Shown here: positions 14,858 to 23,225 of the stretch, piece after piece
Numbering within the stretch: the first letter of the stretch is position 1
How the letters are laid out: each line of letters opens with the position of its first letter
Assembly: GCA_050283925.1 (NCBI GenBank)
Contig: JBNOAI010000009.1
Span: 204,196 to 268,195 of the forward strand
Length of the DNA: 64,000 nucleotides
DNA from: ZC4RG25 sp023428365
GTDB taxonomy: Bacteria > Pseudomonadota > Alphaproteobacteria > Rhizobiales > Hyphomicrobiaceae
Reading direction: 5' to 3'
Translations under genes and position numbers: made by a program
The notes under the pieces: generated by a model
What the model saw: only the letters and a program-made list of their open reading frames with translations
Databases searched by the model: none
What the model was told of the DNA's origin: nothing

Positions 14858-17479
14858 ATGTCGGACAAACAGCAGTCGATATCGGCGGAGAGCAGGCAGT
14901 TCGAGCGCAAGGTATCGCTCAGCCGCTTGGCCATGCTGTTCGAGGCTGTATGGCCTCGGCTGTGGCTCGTGCTCGGCGTGATCGGCCTGTTTATCGGCGC
15001 CTCGCTAGCCGGTCTGTGGCTGTGGCTTTCACCGCTCGCGCATAAGATCGTTCTCGGGCTGTTTGCCTTGGCCCTGCTCGCGGCGCTGATTGCCGTAGTG
15101 CGCGTGAAATGGCCCAGCCGTGACGAGGCCCTTCGCCGCATCGAGCGCAGGTCCGGAATCGCGCATCGGCCAGCATCCTCTTACGAAGACACCCTCACGG
15201 TTGGTGGTTCCGATCCCGCAACAGACCGTATTTGGCGTGCCCACAAGGCCAGGCTCGCCGAGCTGATGGCACGACTTCGCGTCGGCGCCCCGCAGCCCCG
15301 CACCGACCGGCGTGACCCGTTCGCGCTGCGTGCGCTGCTGTTGCTGGGTGTCCTGTTGCTCGTCGCCCTCGTGGGCGACCGGGCGAAGGATCGCCTCTGG
15401 GCGGCTTTTCATTTCGGACCGGCATCGCAGCTGACGACAGCGCGGATCGATGCCTGGGTTGCTCCGCCGCCCTATACGGGACGTGCACCGATTCTGCTGG
15501 CCGACGGTGGTCAAAGCGGCATCAAGCCGGTTTCAGTGAACGGTTCCGGGCCGATCGAGGTGCCCGCGAAAAGCGTCATCATCATTCGCGCCAGCGGCGC
15601 CGGCCAGCTTTCGCTCGAACAGCCGGGCTTGGACGGCAAACCGGCAACGGTCGAAGGTCAGCTGCCGAAGGATGCTGCGGATATTTCCGAAGTCCGCAGC
15701 GAACTGACGAGCTCGGGAACGTTGCGTCTCCTCGGCGGGCGATCCGAAATTGCTTCGTGGGATTTCCGCGTGATTCCCGATCATGCGCCACGCGTCGCCC
15801 TGACCAAGGAGCCGGAGTACACCGTCCGCGGGGCCATGAAGCTGTTCTACAAGATCGAAGACGACTACGGCGTTGCCTCGGCCGAGGCTCGTTTTGAGCG
15901 CCCGCGCACTGGGGCTGGCGATCCACGCACGAGCTGGGCGCGCGCCGATCTGCTGCAAGGGCCACGCCCGCCGTTGGAGCGGCCGCCCGTGCTGTCGCTG
16001 CGGCTGCCACGCCATAACGCCAAGGAAACCGAGACATCGAGTTTTCATGAAATCGGCGGGCATCCGTGGGCTGGTATGAAAGTCCGCATGACGCTGGTCG
16101 CCAAGGATCACGGCGGCAACGTTGGCAAGAGCCAGCCGATCGAGATCATCCTGCCGCAGCGCCAGTTCCGGAATCCTCTGGCCAAGGCCGTCATTGAACA
16201 GCGCCGCAAGCTGGTCGAGGATCCACGCTATCGTCCGCTGGTCGTCCGTGCACTCGACGCGCTGACCATTGAGCCGGACGGTTTCATCAACGATCGTCAC
16301 GTTTATCTCGGCCTGCGATCCGTCCACTATCGTCTGGCCAAGGATGGCAGCCGTGACTCACTGCGTAGCTCGGTGGATCAGCTGTGGCACGTCGCGCTTC
16401 GGATCGAGGATGGCGGCAGCCTGACCGATGCTGAGCGGCGGCTGCGGGATATCCAGGACCAACTGTCCAAGGCTCTGGAAGAAGGCGCCTCCGACGAGGA
16501 AATTGCGCGGCTGATGCAGGAGCTTCGCCAGGCGCTGGCCGAGTTCATGCAGCAACTGGCGCGGCAGGCCCAGCAGAACCAGCAGGCGATGCCGGAGGGC
16601 ATGAACCCCAATCAGATCATGCGCCCGGAAGATCTCGAACGCATGCTGCAAAACCTGGAGAACATGGCGCGGCAGGGATCGCGCGAGACGGCCCAGGAAA
16701 TGTTGAGTCAACTGCGCGAGATGCTGGAATCCCTGCAAAGCGGCCAGATGGCCGGTCAGCAGGGTCAGCAGAACCAGCAAATGATGCAGATGATGGACCA
16801 GATGGGTGACATCATCGGCCAGCAGCAACGCCTGTATGACGATACGTTCGGCGAGCAACGCCGCCAAGGCGATCGCGGGCAGCAGGGCCAGAGAGGTCAG
16901 CAAGGCCAGCAGGGGCAACAGCCCGGCCAGCAGGGTCAGCGTGGACGGCCCGGTCAGCAGGGACAGGGACAAGGCCAGCAGGGTCAGCAGGGCCAAGGTC
17001 GCCAATTTGGTGCGGGCGAACTCGGCGACCGACAGGGTCAGCTCCGCGATCAGCTCGGCCGTATGCGCCAAGGCATGCAGCAGAACGGCATGCGCGCGCC
17101 CAACCAGTTCGAAGGCGCGGAACAGTCGATGGAAAATGCCCAGCGCGCGCTCGAACAGGGTGATCTCGATACGGCGACTCAGGAGCAGTCGCGGGCACTG
17201 GAGCAATTGCGGCAGGGCGCGCAATCCATGGCGGAGCAGATGCTGCGTCAGATGCCGTCGCGCTTCGGCCAGGGTCCTGCGAACGATGCCCCGCGCGATC
17301 CGCTCGGCCGGCCGCAACGATCGGAAGGACCTGATCCTGGAACTTCCGTGCGTGTGCCCGACGAAATCGACGTTCAGCGCGCCCGCGAGATCCTCGAAGA
17401 ATTACGACGTCGCCTTGGAGAACCGTCTCGGCCAACGCTGGAACTCGACTATATCGAGCGCCTTCTGCGCAGGTTTTGA
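14858..17479 (+). CDS. TIGR02302-family inner-membrane protein with Gln/Gly-rich domain
   Basis: An 873-residue protein of the TIGR02302 family (DUF4175-related), conserved beside lysA in Rhizobiales and Rhodobacterales, function unknown. There are two N-terminal membrane helices (LWLVLGVIGLFIGASLAGLW and IVLGLFALALLAALIAVV), a third near residue 155 (ALLLLGVLLLVALVG), then a large, probably periplasmic region. Residues 500-650 are helical and Gln-rich (LMQELRQALAEFMQQLARQ), residues about 668-725 are an extreme Gln-Gly-Gln repeat, and the C-terminus returns to ordinary helix. The fold and topology suggest an envelope scaffold, but nothing is proven. Confidence 0.88.
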   Translation: MSDKQQSISAESRQFERKVSLSRLAMLFEAVWPRLWLVLGVIGLFIGASLAGLWLWLSPLAHKIVLGLFALALLAALIAVVRVKWPSRDEALRRIERRSGIAHRPASSYEDTLTVGGSDPATDRIWRAHKARLAELMARLRVGAPQPRTDRRDPFALRALLLLGVLLLVALVGDRAKDRLWAAFHFGPASQLTTARIDAWVAPPPYTGRAPILLADGGQSGIKPVSVNGSGPIEVPAKSVIIIRASGAGQLSLEQPGLDGKPATVEGQLPKDAADISEVRSELTSSGTLRLLGGRSEIASWDFRVIPDHAPRVALTKEPEYTVRGAMKLFYKIEDDYGVASAEARFERPRTGAGDPRTSWARADLLQGPRPPLERPPVLSLRLPRHNAKETETSSFHEIGGHPWAGMKVRMTLVAKDHGGNVGKSQPIEIILPQRQFRNPLAKAVIEQRRKLVEDPRYRPLVVRALDALTIEPDGFINDRHVYLGLRSVHYRLAKDGSRDSLRSSVDQLWHVALRIEDGGSLTDAERRLRDIQDQLSKALEEGASDEEIARLMQELRQALAEFMQQLARQAQQNQQAMPEGMNPNQIMRPEDLERMLQNLENMARQGSRETAQEMLSQLREMLESLQSGQMAGQQGQQNQQMMQMMDQMGDIIGQQQRLYDDTFGEQRRQGDRGQQGQRGQQGQQGQQPGQQGQRGRPGQQGQGQGQQGQQGQGRQFGAGELGDRQGQLRDQLGRMRQGMQQNGMRAPNQFEGAEQSMENAQRALEQGDLDTATQEQSRALEQLRQGAQSMAEQMLRQMPSRFGQGPANDAPRDPLGRPQRSEGPDPGTSVRVPDEIDVQRAREILEELRRRLGEPSRPTLELDYIERLLRRF
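16855..17030 (+). repeat. In-gene Gln/Gly codon repeat tract
   Basis: A run of near-identical 9-bp units of the type CAGCAGGGN (Gln-Gln-Gly), interrupted by Arg and Pro codons, inside the TIGR02302 gene. The units are out of perfect register (CAGGGTCAGCAG, CAAGGCCAGCAG), as expected of a slippage-prone coding microsatellite; unit number probably differs among strains. Confidence 0.75.
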
Positions 17480-17787
17480 ACGCCTGACGCTGGTTCCGTT
17501 CCAGTGCGCATACCCGCGTCGCCGGGTGGGCGAGAACGTATCCATTGCGTATTGACAGGCTTTATCAATCCGGTCTGATATCCTGGCATAATTGTCCTGT
17601 CCGTCGTGCTCGGGGGAGCAGATTGACGGGATTAATTATCGTTACACTCCGTGCGCATCGACATCCCGGCTGCTTGGGGGCAGCCGGTCAGGGACAAGGC
17701 GTAAATATAATACGCGGAACCCGTGTCAGCATGGATTGCAACGCGGAATGCATCGGTCACGAGTGACCGGGGGACTGGGGAACGCGT
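17480..17787 (+). other. 308-bp non-coding region upstream of the LysR gene
   Basis: No supported gene. It contains a good sigma-70-like promoter (17552-17581) and, 40 bp on, a second TTGACG (17623-17628) without a convincing -10. A long 5' leader of about 200 nt would result from the first promoter. I see no structured element that I can name. Confidence 0.5.
17552..17581 (+). promoter_or_regulatory. Sigma-70-type promoter candidate
   Basis: A perfect -35 TTGACA (17552-17557) is followed after 18 bp by TGATAT (17576-17581), a four-of-six match to TATAAT. It reads toward the LysR gene, whose ATG is about 200 nt downstream. Confidence 0.45.
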
Positions 17788-18759
17788 ATGGACATTCAGG
17801 ATCTGCGGATCTTTGCCCGCGTGGCTGCGGTGCAAAATCTGTCGTCCGTCGGAACAGAGCTCGGCTTGACGCCGGGTACGATATCGAAACGAATACAAGC
17901 CCTTGAAGACGACCTGCGCGTACGCCTGTTCGATCGTACAACCCGGTCCATTCGCATAACCGAGGAAGGGTCTACGTTTCTCGCTTATGTCGAACGCATT
18001 CTGATTGAGCTGGAATCCGCACGCGCCTCAGTGGGCGAAAACGCCAGCCGCCCGAAAGGCAAGCTCAAGATTTGCGCCCCCGGCTGCTACGGTCGGCTTT
18101 TCCTGGCGCCGGCGATCAGCGCCTTCATGCGCAGCTATCCCGACATTGAGATCCACGTCGACCTGACAGATCGCGTCGTCAGTCTTCAAGAGGACGGCTA
18201 CGACGTCGCCATCCGCACGGGTGAACTCCTCGATTCAGTCCTGATCGCAAAGCGATTGGCTGACGATCATCAAGTCGTCGTCGCAGCACCCAGTTATCTG
18301 AAAACCTACGGGGTACCTCAAGTTCCATCCGACCTGGAACGGCACAACTGCTTCATACTCGGTGACGCGCGCCAATGGCGGTTCAGCCGTGGCAATGACG
18401 AAATCGCAGTACGCGCCAGCGGCAAGCTACGCTCCAACAACGGGGAACTGCTGCGCCACGCGGCGCTCGACGGACAGGGTGTGTTGCAAACCTCCGAGCT
18501 GCGCGTCCGGGACGATATCGCTGCCGGTCATCTCGTGCGCATCCTAAAGGACTACGAGCTGGTGACGAACTCTGCGGTGTGGGCGGTTTATCCCAGCTCC
18601 AAGCATGTTCTTCCCAAGCTGAGAGTGCTTCTCGATTTTCTCGGCGTGTGGTTTCGCGAGGCGTGTGCAGAACGTCAACAATTCACCCCACCGCTCGTCA
18701 ATGGAGACCGGCACTTTCCAAACGGGAAAGCTCTCCAGCAACGTCCCCTGACGTTGTAA
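17788..18759 (+). CDS. LysR-family transcriptional regulator
   Basis: A 323-residue one-component regulator: N-terminal winged helix-turn-helix (residues 1-60; DLRIFARVAAVQNLSSVGTE, then LGLTPGTISKRIQALEDDL), linker helix, and a LysR-type substrate-binding domain (GKLKICAPGCYGRLFLAP onward). It belongs to the subgroup resembling DsdC/AaeR-like single-domain effectors with the pattern IEIHVDLTDRVVSLQEDGYDVAIRTGEL. SD GGGGAACGCGT precedes the ATG. The target is not obvious: it is convergent with the LpxQ-like gene, and no divergent target lies directly upstream, as would be usual for the family. The effector is unknown. Confidence 0.93.
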   Translation: MDIQDLRIFARVAAVQNLSSVGTELGLTPGTISKRIQALEDDLRVRLFDRTTRSIRITEEGSTFLAYVERILIELESARASVGENASRPKGKLKICAPGCYGRLFLAPAISAFMRSYPDIEIHVDLTDRVVSLQEDGYDVAIRTGELLDSVLIAKRLADDHQVVVAAPSYLKTYGVPQVPSDLERHNCFILGDARQWRFSRGNDEIAVRASGKLRSNNGELLRHAALDGQGVLQTSELRVRDDIAAGHLVRILKDYELVTNSAVWAVYPSSKHVLPKLRVLLDFLGVWFREACAERQQFTPPLVNGDRHFPNGKALQQRPLTL

Positions 18760-18808
18760 GCACCAGCAGCTTCCCAGCTCCGCAAGACGCTTGCCAACTG
18801 TCAGGTTG

Positions 18809-19771
18809 TTACGGCGTAGCTGGCGCGCTCGACGACCTGATCAGCACCCCGCCGATGGCGTGATGGGTTGAGAGCGTCGTCGACAGTCTGCCTCCGGGTG
18901 GCTTGGTTCCGCTCATCCATGCCCGGAACTGGCGCCAGAGATCCGTCACCAGCAGATCGCCCTGACGCGTCTCCGAGAGCGGAACGCTGTAAGGCGCATA
19001 GGTGAACTTGTACTCCAGAAACACCGAGGTCCGTCCGAGCGGAATCTCAATGCCAGCCAACGCCTGACCGACGAAGCCCGCGAACTGATACTCGAAGGTC
19101 CGCGTCCGCCCTGCCATCTCGATTTCCGTATGCGGCAGGGAAATGCCGCCACCGAGCCCAAAGTATGGCCGTACCGGCAACCACGATGCCGGCGAACGGA
19201 CGAGCCCGTTCAAAGTCAGCATGTTGTGGCCATGGCTGAACTCAAGTCTGTTGAAAATCGTCTCGAGCTTTGCTGATGGAGGCACCGGCTTGCCGTCATA
19301 CGTTCCGGTGAACGTTGCCGTGTCTTCGACAACGGCGATGGCTTTCGCGTGCGTGAAATCGATCATCGTCCCTGTGATCGTGTCGGCGTTCCAGCGCTGC
19401 GTGCGTAATCCGTAATAAATCGGGCTCTTGAACGGCCTGCCGATCCAGCCGAAGTCCGAGGCCGTCATGTCCGTCGCGCCGGGGTTATCGACGTACACCG
19501 TGCTGGGTTGCGTGTAGGAGGTTCCGCCGTAGCCGCCGAACGTATATTCGCGACGGCCTGCACGGGCCGATGTGCCATCCGTGCTGGATGCCGATGCGGC
19601 CGCCCTGTCGTCGTTCACGTTCGCCATCATCGACGTCGGCAACACTGGCGAGAGGAGCCAGAAGCCGAGAGCCATCAGACCCGCGACAGCAAAGCGTGGA
19701 TCGGCAGCGACCTGCCAGTCGCGCCGGGCCGCTTCCGACCGTTCAGGCGCCAGACGTCCTGCTTCAATCAA
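18809..19771 (-). CDS. LpxQ-like outer-membrane beta-barrel (lipid A oxidase family)
   Basis: A 320-residue protein. The first ~45 residues hold one hydrophobic segment (FAVAGLMALGFWLLSPVLP), acting as signal or anchor, then a Ser/Ala/Asp linker, then a barrel-like domain with alternating aromatic residues. Patterns DFTHAKAIAVVED, NRLEFSHGHNMLTLNG, PYFGLGGGISLPHTEIEMAG and TFEYQFAG...FLEYKFTYA match what I know of the rhizobial LpxQ lipid A oxidase group, which converts proximal glucosamine of lipid A to aminogluconate at the outer membrane. Only the family likeness is claimed; the substrate is inferred. The start is probably TTG 19771 after GGGGGAGGGG; an upstream TTG at 19786 is possible. 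The N-terminal extension is longer than expected. Confidence 0.62.
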   Translation of the reverse strand: MIEAGRLAPERSEAARRDWQVAADPRFAVAGLMALGFWLLSPVLPTSMMANVNDDRAAASASSTDGTSARAGRREYTFGGYGGTSYTQPSTVYVDNPGATDMTASDFGWIGRPFKSPIYYGLRTQRWNADTITGTMIDFTHAKAIAVVEDTATFTGTYDGKPVPPSAKLETIFNRLEFSHGHNMLTLNGLVRSPASWLPVRPYFGLGGGISLPHTEIEMAGRTRTFEYQFAGFVGQALAGIEIPLGRTSVFLEYKFTYAPYSVPLSETRQGDLLVTDLWRQFRAWMSGTKPPGGRLSTTLSTHHAIGGVLIRSSSAPATP

Positions 19772-19871
19772 GATCCCCTCCCCCAATGCAGCGTATTCTG
19801 GCCGCCATATTAGCCGGTAGCCAAGCTCATGCCGCCACGATCATGGCACAACGCTTTCCTGCGACCTTGCT

Positions 19872-20966
19872 CTAGATCATGGACCGCGGCGCCGCCAGCC
19901 GTTCCAGCATGCGTCGTATTGCAACAATCTGGGGACCGTCGCGCGTCAGGAACTTTGCACCGGTATAGCCCCACCAGTCCCAACAGGCCTGCGGATTGGC
20001 CGGGGTGCTTCTAACCTGCGGAAACAGGACGATCAGGCGATTGGCATCGGCCCAGCCGAGATATCCCGTATGGGCGACAAGGACGTCCCCCACCGCCGCC
20101 AGGCTTTGTGCACAACCGTGCAGCACCACATGCACCCGGCATCCGCCCGACTCGCGGCAATCCGGCGGCACATAGACCACGCCGGAATCGCCGAGACCAT
20201 GCTCGGGAAGATCGCCGACGAACTCGCGCTGGTCGAACGCATGCGTCTCGCCTGCCGGCTGCGCCACCTTCGGATTCAGCTCGCCGTAGATGTGGCGCAG
20301 CATGGCGCCGACCTGATCGTAGTTGCAATCGACGATGTAGGGCGACGCCGTCTGATCGCAGCTCCCACCCCAATCAGCCGTCACGAGCGCGTGACCCGCG
20401 GGGATATTGCTGACATAACTGATGCCATCGCTCGGCACACCGAGAGCAGAATAGAACGCCACGGTCGATGCGACGATCTCCGGCACCACCGTGCGGTCCT
20501 CGCGCCCGGTGAACACATAAATACGATCATTCTGCACGTTGGCGGTGGGATCAATCCGTCCCTCGTCGGCCAGCTGCCTCGCACGGCGCGCGAGCTGCGC
20601 CGGATCCGGGATGCCCCATGGCTGCAAAGCATTGAGCATGCAGCCATTCATCGCCTTCGAGAGATTGAGAAACGTCGCACCCGGCCCAGGCATGACGCCG
20701 GCAAATACGCTTTCGGCACAACCGTAGGGACCGCCGGCAATGATCCCGACTCCGATCACATCGCGGGAATGCGCCATCTGAAACTGGCCGGCCATGTAGG
20801 CTCCAGCCGAGATGCCCGATAGCGATGTCTGGTCGAGTCGCGCCCCCGCAGCAGGCAGGCGATTGCCTGGCTCATCGCAGGCGCCGAGCAGAGCCAATCC
20901 GAGAACGCTGATAGCGACCCGGAGGCAGGATGTCGTGAGCTGGCCAACACGTGTTCTGACGATCAT
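19872..20966 (-). CDS. PHB-depolymerase-like lipoprotein esterase (extracellular type 2 catalytic domain)
   Basis: A 364-residue alpha/beta hydrolase. The N-terminus is a lipoprotein signal (AISVLGLALLGAC, lipobox LGAC, Cys near residue 30). The nucleophile serine sits in the lipase box GISAGAY (near residue 53). The oxyanion/His region HVVLHGCAQSLAAVG, the WADANRLIVLFPQV segment and CWDWWGYTG are typical of short-chain-length polyhydroxyalkanoate depolymerases of the type 2 domain. Many family members act on other short esters, so PHB as substrate is inferred. It follows pbpC on the same strand, separated by about 120 bp. Confidence 0.85.
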   Translation of the reverse strand: MIVRTRVGQLTTSCLRVAISVLGLALLGACDEPGNRLPAAGARLDQTSLSGISAGAYMAGQFQMAHSRDVIGVGIIAGGPYGCAESVFAGVMPGPGATFLNLSKAMNGCMLNALQPWGIPDPAQLARRARQLADEGRIDPTANVQNDRIYVFTGREDRTVVPEIVASTVAFYSALGVPSDGISYVSNIPAGHALVTADWGGSCDQTASPYIVDCNYDQVGAMLRHIYGELNPKVAQPAGETHAFDQREFVGDLPEHGLGDSGVVYVPPDCRESGGCRVHVVLHGCAQSLAAVGDVLVAHTGYLGWADANRLIVLFPQVRSTPANPQACWDWWGYTGAKFLTRDGPQIVAIRRMLERLAAPRSMI

Positions 20967-21086
20967 CTCGTGGACACCAGCATTGTTCCTCTTCGCAACC
21001 TAAGCCGCGAGAGTGTCGCCTTCCAGTGCTCACAAGTGACGGTGGTCAACCAAAAGAGACGATCGAGGATAACATTGTGATCAGGC

Positions 21087-23225
21087 CTACCTCAGCCGAA
21101 CGGTTACACGATCGACGCGTCCCTTTGCGTCGGTTACGGTGAGCTTCACAAACCCGCGTCCGTCCGGCGTCCAGGTCGCCTCGCGCCGATGCGGATCGGA
21201 AGCGATTGGCGCTCCGTCCACCATCCACGTCAGCGGCAAGGCTCCGCCATCAGCCTTGAGCATCACGAGGTCGTCACCCTCCTCAACTTCGAGCTCGGAG
21301 CGATCCGGCGGAAATGAAATGAGGACCGACGGATCGAGATGCCCGGTTGTGGGTTGCGCATCGCCGGGCTCGGAGAACCGCTTCAAGGGTGGCGGCAGAT
21401 CGGCACCGGCAACCCGCAAAGCCCCCGAAGGTGGGCTGCTCAGGGGCGCGCGACGCTCGCTGAGGCGCTGGAATGCGTCGAACAGAATGGGGGCGGCCGA
21501 ACCACGGCCTGTGAGGCCCAACGTCGATGAGCCATCTGCCCGGCCGGTCCAAACCGCAATGGTATGCTGTCCGTCGTAGCCGATCGCCCAGGCGTCGCGA
21601 TATCCGTAGGACGTCCCGGTCTTATAGGCGATCCGCCCCCCGATGGCGCTGACCGGGGGCGGCGCATCTTTGAGAATGTCGCTGACGTACCACGCCGCAA
21701 CCGGCGTCAGCAGCCGCCGACCCGCCTCGATCTGACGCGAAGGAAACGCCATGCGTCCGGGCTCATTTGCGACGTGGCGCAGCGTGACCGTCTCACCTCC
21801 TCGCGCCAGTCCGGCATAAAGACCCGCCAGATCGTGCAGGCTCAATCCAATTCCGCCCAGCGCAATCGCCAACGTCGGCTCTTCCGCCGCTGGCAACACC
21901 GGCGTCGCCCCGCCTCGACGCAGGCGTCCGACAAGCCGCCCCGGCCCGACGACGTTGAGCACCTTGACCGCCGGAATATTCAGCGAATGCGCCAGCGCCT
22001 CCCGGATGGTGACGGAGCCGCGAAAATCCTCGTCGAAATTCTGCGGCCGGTAGAGCCCGAACCGCGTTGGGCGATCCTCAATGAGCGTCTCGGGATGCGC
22101 GACGCCAGCCTCGAACGCCAATCCGTAGATGATCGGCTTCAAGGTCGACCCCGGCGAGCGGATGGCGCCCACCATGTCGACGGGGCCAAGCCGCGTCTTG
22201 TCGAGATAATCCGATGACCCGACATGGGCAAGGATTTCCCCGCTGCGATGGTCGACGACCAGAACCGCCGCCGACATCTGCGGACCCAGCGAACGCGCAC
22301 GCTCGAAGGCCAACGCCTCGACCTGACTTTGCAGCCGTGCATCGATCGTCAGGTGATGAATTCGCACCTGCGGTTTCAGCGCGACTTCGCTCTCTGAGAG
22401 ATGAGGCGCGAGCTTCGGGAATTCCCGGCGCTGGCGTGGCACGATTTCGCTGCGCGCACGCTCAGCCTCGGCGGCGCTGATGACGCCATGTTCGACAGCG
22501 CGATCCAACACACGATCCCGCGCGCGCCGTGCCGCTTCCGCCGAACGATCCGGACGACGAACTTCCGGCGACTGCGGCAGTGCCACAAGAAGCGCGGCCT
22601 CGCCCACCGAAAGCCGCTTCGGCTCCTTGCCGAAATAGGCGAGAGACGCCGCACGAACACCTTCCAGATTGCCGCCAAACGGCGCCAGCCGGAGGTAAAG
22701 CTCCAGTATTTCAGTTTTCGAAAGCTGCTGCTCCAATTGCAGTGCGCGGATCGACTGCCACCACTTTCCGGGCAATGTGCGCACATGCTCGCCATCGAGC
22801 AGGCGCGCAACCTGCATCGTCAGCGTCGAGGCGCCGGAGACGATCTGCTGGTGACTGATGAGCTGCCACACCGCGCGCGCGGCAGCTCTCACGTCAACGC
22901 CGCCGTGTTCGTAAAACCGCCGGTCCTCGAATGCGAACAGCATTTCGAGATATTTCGGATCGACAGCTTCAACCGTCACCGGCAGCCGCCACCGTCCTTC
23001 CGGCGTGGTGAAAGCCCGCAATAGCACATCATTGCGATCGAGCACCGTCACCGACAGCCGGTCCGCGCGCTCCAGCGGTGGCGGACCGAGCCATTCCATC
23101 GAAACCCGCACGGCGGCATAGACGCCGAGCGGCAGCATCAGTAGGGCCAGCAGGGCGCCATAAACCCAGCGCCGCGCCCTGCTGCCAACTTTGCCTGCGA
23201 TTACAGTCGCCCCTTCCACGTTCAT
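21087..23225 (-). CDS. pbpC: Penicillin-binding protein 1C (bifunctional transglycosylase/transpeptidase)
   Basis: A 712-residue class A PBP in the inner membrane (one N-terminal helix, WVYGALLALLMLPLGVYAAV). GT51 glycosyltransferase domain, residues about 55-225, with EDRRFYEHGGVD (catalytic Glu) and GASTLTMQVARLL. The transpeptidase domain has the active-site SPGSTLKP (S-x-x-K), SLN and KTGTSYGYRDAW. The C-terminal ~90 residues (LISFPPDRSELEVEEGDD...) are the PBP1C-specific domain. The ATG overlaps the stop of the alpha-2-macroglobulin gene by one base (TAATG), so translation is coupled. This yfhM-pbpC pairing is widespread and is thought to couple protease trapping to cell-wall repair. Confidence 0.96.
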   Translation of the reverse strand: MNVEGATVIAGKVGSRARRWVYGALLALLMLPLGVYAAVRVSMEWLGPPPLERADRLSVTVLDRNDVLLRAFTTPEGRWRLPVTVEAVDPKYLEMLFAFEDRRFYEHGGVDVRAAARAVWQLISHQQIVSGASTLTMQVARLLDGEHVRTLPGKWWQSIRALQLEQQLSKTEILELYLRLAPFGGNLEGVRAASLAYFGKEPKRLSVGEAALLVALPQSPEVRRPDRSAEAARRARDRVLDRAVEHGVISAAEAERARSEIVPRQRREFPKLAPHLSESEVALKPQVRIHHLTIDARLQSQVEALAFERARSLGPQMSAAVLVVDHRSGEILAHVGSSDYLDKTRLGPVDMVGAIRSPGSTLKPIIYGLAFEAGVAHPETLIEDRPTRFGLYRPQNFDEDFRGSVTIREALAHSLNIPAVKVLNVVGPGRLVGRLRRGGATPVLPAAEEPTLAIALGGIGLSLHDLAGLYAGLARGGETVTLRHVANEPGRMAFPSRQIEAGRRLLTPVAAWYVSDILKDAPPPVSAIGGRIAYKTGTSYGYRDAWAIGYDGQHTIAVWTGRADGSSTLGLTGRGSAAPILFDAFQRLSERRAPLSSPPSGALRVAGADLPPPLKRFSEPGDAQPTTGHLDPSVLISFPPDRSELEVEEGDDLVMLKADGGALPLTWMVDGAPIASDPHRREATWTPDGRGFVKLTVTDAKGRVDRVTVRLR

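Noticed and set aside
15029..16327. Long minus-strand frames opposite the TIGR02302 gene
   Set aside because: Antisense to a conserved gene, no recognisable motif.
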